This document shows, in pieces, positions 36,007 through 44,907 of a stretch of DNA of 64,000 bases. The position numbers were made by a program, and so were the translations under genes. Source of the DNA: JABCZH01 sp963803775 (lineage in GTDB: Bacteria; Acidobacteriota; Terriglobia; Terriglobales; Acidobacteriaceae); NCBI GenBank assembly GCA_963803775.1, contig CAWDNS010000001.1, positions 1 through 64,000 on the forward strand, in the 5' to 3' direction. Under the pieces are notes generated by a model that did no database searches, was not told the origin of the DNA, and saw only the letters and a list, made by a program, of their open reading frames with translations. The number at the start of each line of letters is the position of its first letter. Positions within the stretch are counted from its first letter, which is position 1.

Positions 36007-38142
36007 ATGACCACCTCCACCCTTAACTCCCTTTCCAAGGCGTCTTCCGCCTACTTGCGTTCGGCGATGCACCAGCCCATCCAGTGGCGGGAGTGGGGTG
36101 AGGAAGCGTTTGCCGTGGCGCAGCGCGAGAACAAGCCCATTCTGCTGGATATTGGCGCGGTCTGGTGCCACTGGTGCCACGTGATGGACCGGGAGTCGTA
36201 CGACAGTCCGGAGATCGCGCAGATTGTGAACGAGCGCTTCGTGGCCGTGAAGGTGGATCGCGACGAGCGGCCTGACATTGATAGCCGCTATCAGGTGGCG
36301 GTGAGTTCCATCAGCGGTCAGGGGGGATGGCCGCTGACCGCGTTTCTCACGCCCGAGGGCAAGCCCTTTTATGGGGGGACCTACTTCCCTCCTGACGATT
36401 CTTACGGCCGCCCCAGTTTCAAGCGCGTGCTGCTTTCCATCGCGAACGCATATCACGAGAAGAATGGTGACGTGATGGAGCAAGCGAAAATGGTGGAGAG
36501 CGCCATCTCGCAGGCGGAGTCATTCTCCGGGAAAGGTGGCGACTTTTCCCCGGCGGTGATTGACGCCATTATTAAATCGGCGTTGGGGATGTTTGATCCC
36601 CAGAATGGCGGCTTTGGCAGCGCCCCCAAATTTCCTCATCCAGCAGCACTCGATCTGCTGATCGACCAGTATGTTCGATCCGGCGATGAAGAGTTGCGGA
36701 ACGTATTTGTCAGCACGCTGGAGAAGATGGCGCGAGGCGGTGTGTATGACCAACTGGCAGGTGGCTTTCACCGGTATTCAGTCGATGAACACTGGGGGGT
36801 GCCGCACTTCGAAAAGATGTGTTACGACAACTCCGAACTACTGAAGAATTACGTGCACGCGTATCAAGCTACGGGTTCGAAGATCTTTGCTGAGGTAGCG
36901 CGCGATATCATCCGCTGGATGGATGAGTGGCTAAGCGACCGCGAGCGCGGCGGCTTCTATGCCTCCCAGGATGCGGACCTCTCGATGGACGACGACGGCG
37001 ATTACTTTACCTGGACTCTGGCGGAAACCCGGGCCGCGCTTACCGAAGAGGAGGCCAGCGTCGCCTGCCTCTATTACGACATCAACGAAATCGGCGAGAT
37101 GCATCACAATCCGGCGAAGAATGTGCTGTACGTGCGAGCGTCAGTGCAGGAGGTTGCCAAACGTCTAAACCTGCCGGTTTCGCAAGCCGAAAGCCGGCTG
37201 CAATCGGCAAAGCAGAAAATGTATGCCGCCCGGCTGAAGCGACCGACTCCTTATGTGGACAAGACTGTCTACGTGGGTTGGAACGCGCTTTGCGTATCCG
37301 CGTATTTGGAGGCGGCGAAAGTCCTCATCCTGGAAGGAGCGCGACATTTCGCGCTGCGCAGTCTGGATCGAATCTTAACCGAGGGCTGGCATGCTGAGGG
37401 CCTGCTGCACGTGCTGGCGTATTCGGACCCAGCCGCCGAAAAGCGCGACGTTCCCGCCGTGCTCGATGACTATGCGTTCACCGTAGTGGCTTGCCTGGAC
37501 GCCTACGAATCTACCGCCGATTTGAGTTACTTCAACTTTGCGCGGCGTATTGCTGACGCAATGGTGGAAAACTTCTTTGATCCGGTCGCGGGCGGTTTCT
37601 TTGACACTCCCAAGCCAGCGGGGGATACGCAACCTTTGGGCGTGTTAGGCACGCGCCGCAAGCCTTTTCAGGATTCGCCCACGCCGGCAGGTAACTCAGT
37701 GGCAGCCATCGCGCTGTTGCGGTTGCATGCCTATACGAACGACCAAAGATATTTCAATAAGGCCGAACAGACAATGGAAGTGCTGGCGGGAGTAGCGGCC
37801 CGCTATGGACTCTTTGCCGCCACCTACGGAATCGCCGGAGTGCATCTTACGCAGCCGCACACCCAAGTGGTAGTAGTGGGAGCGGGAGAACTTGCGCAGC
37901 AACTCTATAGCTCTGCGGTGAAGCCTTTTTCAGTCAGCAAGGCTGTGCTCCAGCTAAGGAGCGAACAAGTCGTGCCTCAGAACCTGCCGCCTGCCTTGGC
38001 GGAAACAATTCCACACTTACCGATGATCAAGGATGGAAAAACTGGGGCCGTCATCTGCTCGGGATTTTCCTGCCAGCCTCCGATCTTTGATCCAGGAGAA
38101 CTGGCTAAGAGGCTGCAAGGCCTCCTCCATCGTCCGGACTAG
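36007..38142 (+). CDS. Thioredoxin-domain DUF255 protein (YyaL/SSP411 family)
   Basis: 711 residues, standard length. The N-terminal thioredoxin-like domain has the CxxC in VWCHWCHVMDRESYDS and continues with NERFVAVKVDRDERPDIDSRYQ and GGWPLTAFLTPEGKPFYGGTYFPP. The rest is an alpha/alpha barrel similar to N-acylglucosamine epimerases (HPAALDLLIDQY, DEHWGVPHFEKMCYDN, YASQDADLSMDDDGDYFTWT, ALCVSAYLEAAK). The function is not established; a redox role or sugar isomerisation has been suggested for the family. It stands alone. Confidence 0.9.
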   Translation: MTTSTLNSLSKASSAYLRSAMHQPIQWREWGEEAFAVAQRENKPILLDIGAVWCHWCHVMDRESYDSPEIAQIVNERFVAVKVDRDERPDIDSRYQVAVSSISGQGGWPLTAFLTPEGKPFYGGTYFPPDDSYGRPSFKRVLLSIANAYHEKNGDVMEQAKMVESAISQAESFSGKGGDFSPAVIDAIIKSALGMFDPQNGGFGSAPKFPHPAALDLLIDQYVRSGDEELRNVFVSTLEKMARGGVYDQLAGGFHRYSVDEHWGVPHFEKMCYDNSELLKNYVHAYQATGSKIFAEVARDIIRWMDEWLSDRERGGFYASQDADLSMDDDGDYFTWTLAETRAALTEEEASVACLYYDINEIGEMHHNPAKNVLYVRASVQEVAKRLNLPVSQAESRLQSAKQKMYAARLKRPTPYVDKTVYVGWNALCVSAYLEAAKVLILEGARHFALRSLDRILTEGWHAEGLLHVLAYSDPAAEKRDVPAVLDDYAFTVVACLDAYESTADLSYFNFARRIADAMVENFFDPVAGGFFDTPKPAGDTQPLGVLGTRRKPFQDSPTPAGNSVAAIALLRLHAYTNDQRYFNKAEQTMEVLAGVAARYGLFAATYGIAGVHLTQPHTQVVVVGAGELAQQLYSSAVKPFSVSKAVLQLRSEQVVPQNLPPALAETIPHLPMIKDGKTGAVICSGFSCQPPIFDPGELAKRLQGLLHRPD

Positions 38143-38149
38143 GAACGCA

Positions 38150-38182
38150 AAAAAGAGGCTGACGATTTTAAATCGTCAGCCC
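38150..38182 (-). terminator. Intrinsic terminator of the small secreted peptide gene
   Basis: On the minus strand the near-perfect hairpin GGCTGACGATTT/AAATCGTCAGCC is followed by CTCTTTTTT. It faces the peptide gene at 38234-38377, 51 bp past its stop, and could also stop transcripts from the left. Confidence 0.7.
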
Positions 38183-38233
38183 GCGAAGTTTCAACGCTGC
38201 ACTGATTGCAGCGCGAACACTACATTCGCCACA

Positions 38234-38377
38234 CTACCGGCAGTGTCCACCAGAACCCGGTGGGCAATACGCCGGCGGTGCTCCGTCCAATGACGAAGTC
38301 ATGGCCGGAGTGGCAAGTGCTGTGCCTGCGCACAACAAACCTACCATCAGGAATACCATCCTGAGCGCACGTTTCAT
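38234..38377 (-). CDS. Small secreted peptide (47 aa)
   Basis: The start ATG at 38377 is preceded by AAGGAG at a good distance. The product is a signal peptide (RALRMVFLMVGLLCAGTALA) followed by a mature part of about 26 residues, TPAMTSSLDGAPPAYCPPGSGGHC plus a final Arg, with two cysteines near the C-terminus that could form a disulfide. A strong terminator follows. The combination of ribosome binding site, signal peptide, stop and terminator supports a real gene that standard length cut-offs would miss. I recognise no family. The role could be an envelope or secreted factor. Confidence 0.6.
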   Translation of the reverse strand: MKRALRMVFLMVGLLCAGTALATPAMTSSLDGAPPAYCPPGSGGHCR

Positions 38378-38684
38378 GGATTGTTTCTCCTTGTGCGGGT
38401 CCCCTGGGAGCGGAAACCCTAGATGGGAGGAAATTATACGCGCTCTGTCAAGTTCTATAAGGACATTCGGTAGTGTCCTAGGACTGCAACGCACTAATTG
38501 GTACGCCACCGTACATTCAATTAGTCGAGCGAGGTTCTACGGAGAAAAGGAAAGTCAACCCGGACTCCCTTCCTTCGCATTGATTCTTTAGAGGGATAGC
38601 ACATCGGGGATGATTTTGTAGAGTAACTTATAACCGCGGGTCAGTTTCCGATAGTGTACAAATTGAGACGAACAACCCTTTGTG
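38378..38684. other. Intergenic region upstream of the secreted peptide
   Basis: About 300 bp should hold the promoter of the peptide gene and the 3' end of the membrane protein transcript. No clear promoter pair, terminator or RNA gene is seen. Confidence 0.35.
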
Positions 38685-39587
38685 TCACTTGCGCGGTGGT
38701 AAGTCGGGCGGAGGAATCGGCGGTGGAGTTTTGTGCGCGGAAGACAGCTCCGAGAGCAGTTCCTTGGCGGAAACCGGTTGGCGATCGCTTTCAGTGCGCG
38801 AGAAAGCACGGTCCACCATTCCTTCAAACATCGGGATCAGCGAATCGCCGGTGGCTGGGCGTTGTAAGTCGCCAAGACTCTGCTCCCAGCGTTGCGACAT
38901 GAGAAGATTCGTAGCCGATTCGCGTGACGCAGCTTTGAATATCGCATAACCCAGCCAGGTGACAATCGCGCAACAATAAGCAGCAGTGCCGAGAAAGCCT
39001 ACCGTTGCGGTGTTTATCTGCCCACCGGAATAAAGGGCATTCCCCGCCAGTTCGACACTGGCGAAACCGCCGAACCCCAGTGCGATGCCAAAACTTTGCT
39101 GCCGCCAAGAGACTCCCAAGTACCTTGAGAACACCAGCAGGAAGAGAATCAAGCCGCACTGGATAACGCGCACGCAGCGTTGCACTGTGAGTACCGCCTG
39201 GCCCACAGGCGATTGCCCCGCGGGGCTTGCGGCCGCCACCACCAAGGCTACAAGAAACATGACCAACGCGGCCCATTTGAACAGCACGGTTCCCAGGTCA
39301 CGAAGGGTGTGGTAGGGACGAAACACATCCAGGAAAATCTCGTGAATGACCTTGAATCCGATGGCCAGGCTGATCACCGCTCCAATCCAATAGGAGTAGA
39401 AATAAAGATCGTAGTTGCCGTAGCGATCGATGGGGAACAGTACCGCGAAATTGACCAACTGGAAGATAATGTAAGCGAAAAAGATGGGGAACGTACGATT
39501 TAGCTTGCGCCAAATCATCGCCGCCGCCAGCAGGAGTTCCAAGGCTGGGTGGGAAAGCCATAGCACGAGCTGGACTTTAGGGCTCAA
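38685..39587 (-). CDS. Polytopic membrane protein of unknown function
   Basis: 300 residues with about seven hydrophobic helices (first at LVLWLSHPALELLLAAAMI, last near GFLGTAAYCCAIVTWLGYAIF). The cytoplasmic tail of about 80 residues ends in a proline-rich string KTPPPIPPPDLPPRK. The family is common in Acidobacteriota and I know no function for it. No catalytic motif is visible. The gene is alone. Confidence 0.65.
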   Translation of the reverse strand: MSPKVQLVLWLSHPALELLLAAAMIWRKLNRTFPIFFAYIIFQLVNFAVLFPIDRYGNYDLYFYSYWIGAVISLAIGFKVIHEIFLDVFRPYHTLRDLGTVLFKWAALVMFLVALVVAAASPAGQSPVGQAVLTVQRCVRVIQCGLILFLLVFSRYLGVSWRQQSFGIALGFGGFASVELAGNALYSGGQINTATVGFLGTAAYCCAIVTWLGYAIFKAASRESATNLLMSQRWEQSLGDLQRPATGDSLIPMFEGMVDRAFSRTESDRQPVSAKELLSELSSAHKTPPPIPPPDLPPRK

Positions 39588-39754
39588 AATGGGGTCGAGT
39601 TGTCTCCAATCAGGAGCTCAAGAAGCCTTCTGCTCACACTAAAGTTAGCAGGTCTGCCCAGATGATCAATGTACCAAAGTAACCCCAAGGTAACGGTTAC
39701 TGAAGGGATTCCGTTTGCTCCCTCATTACCGTCTAGAGCTTGGGGATCAAGCGC

Positions 39755-40186
39755 TTACACCTCCGGAGACGCCTGAATGTAAGCCCGCATCATTCGGACC
39801 TCATGGTCTTTCTCCGTCAGGTCGTGAAGCAAAACGTCGCGCAGAGAGAGCACCGCGACTACGCCATGACCTTCGCAGATGAGCAAATGGCGAAACCCGT
39901 GCTGCCGCATAAGACCCATACAGTTTTCCGCAGTCTCGGTTGGAACCACCGTGAGGGGATCCTTGGTCATGACCTGCTCGACCTGGGTGGTGCGAGGATC
40001 AAGCCCTTCGGCAACCACGCGGCTCATCAGGTCGCGTTCGGAGAAAATGCCCACCAAGCGCCCATCACGCAGCACCGGTACGGCGCCAATGTTACGGCTC
40101 ACCATGGCTTTCACGACTTCGAACACGGACTGATCGGCCTCGGTCCTGTAGGTGTCCTGGTTGATGATCAAATCGCAAATATTCAC
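39755..40186 (-). CDS. Two-CBS-domain protein
   Basis: 143 residues forming a tandem CBS (Bateman) pair. CBS1 runs from TYRTEADQSVFEVVKAMVSRNIGAVPVLRDGRLVGIFSERDLM. CBS2 runs from MTKDPLTVVPTETAENCMGLMRQHGFRHLLICEGHGVVAVLSLRDVL. Such stand-alone pairs bind adenine nucleotides and regulate partner proteins; the partner is not evident here. The end KDHEVRMMRAYIQASPEV is typical of the short free-standing CBS proteins. Confidence 0.85.
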   Translation of the reverse strand: MNICDLIINQDTYRTEADQSVFEVVKAMVSRNIGAVPVLRDGRLVGIFSERDLMSRVVAEGLDPRTTQVEQVMTKDPLTVVPTETAENCMGLMRQHGFRHLLICEGHGVVAVLSLRDVLLHDLTEKDHEVRMMRAYIQASPEV

Positions 40187-40429
40187 TCAGCCACCTCCGG
40201 TGGTGCGCGAAATCGCTAATCGGCGCGAGTATATGCCCAAATGGCAACTCCGGGAAGAGGGAAAAACATGTATTTGGCGGGAGTGGGCAGACTGAGAAGT
40301 CCGATGTGGGCCTGGGCTAGTGACAAGAATGGCCTTTCTGTGGATACGCGACCGACGCTAACTCAAGTCGTTTGGGGCGAAATGAACGTCCTCTTCACGT
40401 TAATTTCTGGTTAAATTCGGCCCATCCAA

Positions 40430-40458
40430 TTGACCGGGCCCGGGGACGGCATTAGTCT
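40430..40458 (+). promoter_or_regulatory. Promoter placing the transcript start at the next start codon
   Basis: TTGACC and TAGTCT are separated by 17 bp. The expected transcription start is about 40464-40468, and the ATG of the following gene is 40468, so the message is probably leaderless. Confidence 0.5.
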
Positions 40459-40467
40459 GCTCTGGTT

Positions 40468-40695
40468 ATGAGCACAGCCAATCTTGATCAATTGCGTCTC
40501 GCGTACAAAAAAGCTGTCGACGAGTGGGTTGACGCCATTCGTGCCGAAGAAGCATTAGCCACACCCGATCATTCGATGATCGCCATGGAGCATTGGGATA
40601 CCGCCCACTTCAAGGAGCACGACGCGCACGCAAAGGTAACGGAAGCGCGTGACGCCTACAAAGACGGACTTCGGACTGTGAACTACGGCATCTAA
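40468..40695 (+). CDS. Small acidic helical protein of unknown function
   Basis: 75 residues, rich in Ala, Asp, Glu and His, predicted mostly helical (LDQLRLAYKKAVDEWVDAIRAEEALA, then HWDTAHFKEHDAHAKVTEARDAYKDGL). The spaced histidines (HSMIAMEHWDTAHFKEHDAH) could bind metal, but that is only a suggestion. No Shine-Dalgarno precedes the ATG (GCTCTGGTT), and the promoter position suggests a leaderless message. It converges on the DUF58 gene. Confidence 0.6.
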   Translation: MSTANLDQLRLAYKKAVDEWVDAIRAEEALATPDHSMIAMEHWDTAHFKEHDAHAKVTEARDAYKDGLRTVNYGI

Positions 40696-40726
40696 TTCCC
40701 TCGCCTCGTCTCACCAAGAAACCCTG

Positions 40727-42154
40727 TCAGTCTTTCTGTCCCATAAACAAGAAATATGAACAGGCCCAGAGGGCGGTGGGAATGCAGCCACGAGGTTGAG
40801 TCGTAAAGATTATGTTGTAGTCGTCGGAAGGCTGCAACCCATCGATCACGGACGGTGAAGAGCGGGGATTCACCGCCGAGAGATAGGCGAGGAAGTGATC
40901 GAGGTCGGGGGCTCCGTCGTAGCCTGGAGCGACGAACGACAGTTCGGTATTCTCCCCGGCAAAATGCCAGCTCAGCGAGGCCGCCAGCGCGACTCCGTCT
41001 TCATAGCTTTTCTCAGGAAGCACTCCGGCAGCAGGATTATCGAAGACGATGCGCAACTTGCGTTCATCTTCACGACTGAACTCTCGCACCTTGAGCGACC
41101 CTGACTTCGCGGTGGCCTTCCAGTCCACATGGCGGGCTGAATCTTCGGGCGCATATTCGCGAATGCGGTAGAGATCACTTCCTCGGCCGCGCGTAAGAGT
41201 TGCGAACTCTCCGGTGATCAATGGCAAGACTTCGAAGAATTCGTCGGCGGGTTCAACCGCTGGGTACACGATGACTTCTCGGGCCAGCGGAAGGCGGCGC
41301 GTCTTGACCAGGAAAGCGAAGGGGAAACGCGTTGCCAGGCCGAAAGCTGCCTGCTGGTAGATGCCGCGGCGAGGGAAACACAGTGACAGGTCAGCCTTGA
41401 GTTCACTGCCCGCCGGGAGGTAGGGAAAATAAGCTGAGCCTTCAAAGATCCCCGGCGTAGGCTTCACCTCTTCAACTCGGTGCAGTTTGCGGTCCGGCAA
41501 GTTGATCCATTGTTCTCCCGGTGGGCGTTTCGACGGAAAGGTGAAGGTCGCGGGCACCCATCGCCAGCGCTTGGGACTGTCCTTCTTGATGGCCACAACA
41601 TTCACAGAAAACGACGGCAGCCAACGGCGGGGATTGCGCAGTACGATTCGTCCCAGCGCGGCGCGACCCGCGAAGACATGCTCGGGGAGACGCACGTCCA
41701 ACTCGAGATCACGCAAAACCACCGCGGAAGCAACTCCGGACACCAGAATCGCCGCGAGCATTGCGGCCACTATGATGTAGAGCAAATTGTTTCCGGTGTT
41801 CAGCGCTGCGATTCCGATCAGCAGCACGGTGACGACGTAGGCAACGCCAATGCGAGTCACATCGTAGTCGAAGGCGTCTCGCAGGCGCGCAGCGGTGACC
41901 CGTCGCGCAAGATACGGCACAGTGGTGAGGCCTACGACCACGGCCAGCAGCAGAGCGGTCGAGGCAAGGATTAGCGTTCCCCACAAGCTTCCCGCTTCGC
42001 GAGCTACGGTCGAGAAGAGTGCGGCAGCGAAGGCCAGCACCAATCCCACAATTGCCAGCAGGAAGCGCACCCAGACCTCGGGAATCTCGACGCGCAGGAA
42101 ACGTGCCAAGGACAGGCGTTCAGCTACAGCAGGCGACTTCGCAGAAACAGGCAT
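40727..42154 (-). CDS. DUF58 domain protein
   Basis: 475 residues. Two pairs of hydrophobic helices near the N-terminus (about residues 30-50, 58-80, 103-125) precede the soluble part. The DUF58 signature is REYAPEDSARHVDWKATAKSG followed by LKVREFSREDERKLRIVFDN. DUF58 proteins usually sit in operons with a MoxR ATPase and transglutaminase-like or VWFA proteins and are linked to envelope or cofactor assembly. Here it lacks those neighbours; a small membrane protein follows upstream at 42197. Confidence 0.82.
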   Translation of the reverse strand: MPVSAKSPAVAERLSLARFLRVEIPEVWVRFLLAIVGLVLAFAAALFSTVAREAGSLWGTLILASTALLLAVVVGLTTVPYLARRVTAARLRDAFDYDVTRIGVAYVVTVLLIGIAALNTGNNLLYIIVAAMLAAILVSGVASAVVLRDLELDVRLPEHVFAGRAALGRIVLRNPRRWLPSFSVNVVAIKKDSPKRWRWVPATFTFPSKRPPGEQWINLPDRKLHRVEEVKPTPGIFEGSAYFPYLPAGSELKADLSLCFPRRGIYQQAAFGLATRFPFAFLVKTRRLPLAREVIVYPAVEPADEFFEVLPLITGEFATLTRGRGSDLYRIREYAPEDSARHVDWKATAKSGSLKVREFSREDERKLRIVFDNPAAGVLPEKSYEDGVALAASLSWHFAGENTELSFVAPGYDGAPDLDHFLAYLSAVNPRSSPSVIDGLQPSDDYNIIFTTQPRGCIPTALWACSYFLFMGQKD

Positions 42155-42196
42155 CTGGAATTACTGTATCGAGCCTAGCACTGGGTAGGGTGAGCA

Positions 42197-42466
42197 TCAA
42201 TTGTCTGCGCGGTGACGAAAGATTTTCCGCATCCAGCGGTTGGCTTTTATTGTTGCCTCATCGGCGGAGCGGCCTACTTTAGGATAGCGCAGGCGCAATT
42301 TGTTGAGCAGATGATGCGCCCAAACATACTCCGAAGAAAGAATGATCAACCCGACCAGAAGCAACAAAATACCGGGCAAAACCGGCAGGAATAGGCCGAC
42401 GACTCCCAGCGCGATAAAGGCCCATCCGATTACCAGCACCGCGGCACGTTTGAGGTGGGCATTCAT
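42197..42466 (-). CDS. Small membrane protein, PGPGW/DUF454-like
   Basis: 89 residues. A hydrophobic N-terminal hairpin (AVLVIGWAFIALGVVGLFLPVLPGILLLLVGLIILSS, shown here in part by its LGVVGLFLPVLPG turn) is followed by a basic cytoplasmic tail. The LPxLPG turn between the two helices is the mark of DUF454/PGPGW-type proteins, whose role is unknown. Its stop is 42 bp before the DUF58 start in the same direction, so they may be co-transcribed. Confidence 0.65.
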   Translation of the reverse strand: MNAHLKRAAVLVIGWAFIALGVVGLFLPVLPGILLLLVGLIILSSEYVWAHHLLNKLRLRYPKVGRSADEATIKANRWMRKIFRHRADN

Positions 42467-42661
42467 GACCAGAGATGTGCGGTAACCCTATCAGGGAATG
42501 TGCGGTGGAAAATGAGGGGCACCTTCCAGGTACATGGCTCTCCGCGGCAAGAAATTAACAATAGCTTGTACTGCGGGCATTGGCGTTGTAGCATGGCCGC
42601 TGCTTTGAAGTAGCGCGCACTTCCCCGGTGCGCAGCGAAGTCCGTGGTTCCGGAGGTCCAA

Positions 42662-44015
42662 GTGTCCCAATCCCGAGTCGTTCGCTTTGGCAGCATTTTC
42701 GTGTGCTGTGTTCTTATGTGCACGCTGGCGCTGGCGGCGGATCAGAAGTCGCCCACCAAGCTATCCGATCTGCCGGAGGAGGCGCAGGAGGCTATATCGG
42801 CTGCGCTGGCACGTGATTCGGCAGGAATTCAACACTTTACGCTCACGGCTTCGGACGGGGCGGATGGATGATGGGTTCGGAGTTTCAGCAGCGATCGACG
42901 GTAATACGGTGGTCGTTGGAGCGGCTGTTAGCGGCAACCAGGAAAAGGGAGCCGTTTATGTATTCGTCAAACCGACAAATGGGTGGCGAAACCTGACTCA
43001 AACCGCAAAATTAACCTCCTCGGACGCACAATCGTTAGATAATTTCGGATGGAGTGTTGCCGTTAGCGGCAATACCGTGGTTGTGGGTGCAAGCGCGGCG
43101 ACGATCAATGGAAATTTAGATCAGGGCGCGGCTTATATTTTTGTCAAACCACCAAGCGGTTGGACCGACATGACTCAGACCGCCAAGCTGACCGCAGCTG
43201 ATGGAGATTCTTACAGTCAGTTCGGTGCTGCGACCGCAATCAGCGGGAATACCGTTGTGGTGGGAGCCCCTTTATCGCTGGGCAACAATCCTGCGCCGGG
43301 AGTGGCCTATGTCTTTGTGCAGCCGCAGGGCGGGTGGAAAGATATGACACAGACCGCAGAGCTGACTGCGTCCGATAGCACGGACTACGACGAATTCGGA
43401 TCATCCGTATCAATCAGCGGCAATACGCTTATTGTGGGGGCACCCGAAGATGGATGTAGCTGCAACGCAGGACCGGGAGCCGCATACGTCTTCGTTGAAC
43501 CATCGTCAGGTTGGGCGAACGCAACCGAGACCGCCAGGCTTACTGCATCGAATGGAATTATCGGCAATGTTTTGGGGAGGTCAGTCTCTCTCAGTAATAA
43601 GACTGGAGTAGTGGGTGCATCGGGCGCTGCATATGTGTTCGTTGAACCCAGTGGCGGTTGGGATAACATGACACAGACCGCCGAATTGACCAATGTATCT
43701 GGGGGTGACGAAGGTTTCGGCGTGACGGTTTCGATTAGTGGGAATGTAATCCTTGTGGGGGACCCTGATATTCAGGGGCTGACTGGTCGAGCCTTTGCAT
43801 TTCTCAAGCCGGGTAGTGGGTGGCAGAATACTTCACAATACAATATCCAGTTGGGAATTTCCTTCCCTAATAAATACGATATGTTTGGAAGTTCTGTAGC
43901 AATTAGTGGCACGACCGGCGTCGTAGGTGCCCTCTATGCGCCTACTTCACAACCCTGCAAAGGTGGCCAGTGCACTCCGGGCCCCGGTGAAGCGTTTATA
44001 TTCACCAAAGAATGA
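42662..44015 (+). pseudogene. Secreted FG-GAP beta-propeller protein, one frameshift
   Basis: GTG 42662 with GGAGG five bases upstream starts a signal peptide (GSIFVCCVLMCTLALA) and a helical segment KSPTKLSDLPEEAQEAISAAL. The frame breaks near 42865. The rest, to 44015, is about seven FG-GAP-like repeats of roughly 50 residues with the consensus FG.SVAISGNTVVVGA...GAAYVFV.P..GW..MTQTAKLTA. This is the integrin-alpha-like propeller. A one-base correction near 42865 would give about 450 residues, so the break may be an assembly error. It is likely surface-exposed and adhesive or structural. Confidence 0.7.
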
Positions 44016-44023
44016 AGGCGTTT

Positions 44024-44899
44024 CTAGGACAGAAACACATCCACCGCCCGGTTGAATTCCTCCGGCACCTCTTCATAAGGCAAGTGGCCAACGCCTTCCA
44101 ACATGAGCAAGCGGCAATTCTGAAACTGCGCATTCAGATGATGCGCGGAGGCAGGCTCAACCGCGGCGTCGCGGTCTCCCCAGATCAACAGCGTAGGAAT
44201 GTGGCCAATGGTGGAAATTGCGGATTGCAAGTCCCGCATATCCTGCTTCCAGGTTCGAATCACGCTTAGCGCGTACTCGAATGAGCCGCGAGTACGCATT
44301 CGATCAAGGTAGCCTTCCAGCGTTCCCGGACGGATGCGCCGAGGGTCGCCAAATAGCCGCCGGAAGAAGAACTCTTGTAGAACGCGAAGCCGCGGAGCGA
44401 GTTGCAAGAAAATGGGATCGACCACAGGGCTGTTGAGGAAAGGAATCAGGAAGCGGCCATGAGCAGACCATGGATTGGCCGGAGCAACCAGGATCAATCG
44501 TCGAATACGCTGCGGCACAAGAGTTGCTGCCATCATCGCCAATGCTCCCCCGTGCGAGGTTCCCAACAGATCACAAGAGGCGATGCCAGCCTCATCCATG
44601 AAACGCAGCAGGCGCTTCGCACTCGCAGCGAGGCTGTAGTCAAGGTCGGGCGAATGGTCTGAGAAACCTGTGCCCGGCAGGTCGAGCGCATAAACCGTGG
44701 CTTGCTGGGCGAGGACAGGAATCGCATGCCGCCAGGAAAACGAGTAACCCATTAGCCCGTGCACCATCACAAGCGCTGGCCCTGAGCCGGCACGCTGATA
44801 GCGGCAGCTCAGCCCATCGAGATTCATAAGCAAGTCTTCGACCGGGACGGTGGGTTGAGGGGAGGCGGGATTCACAGCGATTGCCATCACAGAATTCAA
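44024..44899 (-). CDS. Alpha/beta hydrolase fold protein
   Basis: 291 residues. The core shows VMVHGLMGYSFSWRHAIPVL (oxyanion), LDLPGTGFSD, DLLGTSHGGALAMMAA (nucleophile serine in GTSHGG), IWGDRDAAVEP (acid) and EGVGHLPYEEVPEEFN (histidine). This is the general haloperoxidase/hydrolase type with a helical cap; the substrate cannot be assigned. It begins eight bases after the argD-like gene and is probably in the same transcript. Confidence 0.82.
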   Translation of the reverse strand: MNSVMAIAVNPASPQPTVPVEDLLMNLDGLSCRYQRAGSGPALVMVHGLMGYSFSWRHAIPVLAQQATVYALDLPGTGFSDHSPDLDYSLAASAKRLLRFMDEAGIASCDLLGTSHGGALAMMAATLVPQRIRRLILVAPANPWSAHGRFLIPFLNSPVVDPIFLQLAPRLRVLQEFFFRRLFGDPRRIRPGTLEGYLDRMRTRGSFEYALSVIRTWKQDMRDLQSAISTIGHIPTLLIWGDRDAAVEPASAHHLNAQFQNCRLLMLEGVGHLPYEEVPEEFNRAVDVFLS

Positions 44900-44907
44900 G
44901 GAACCAG

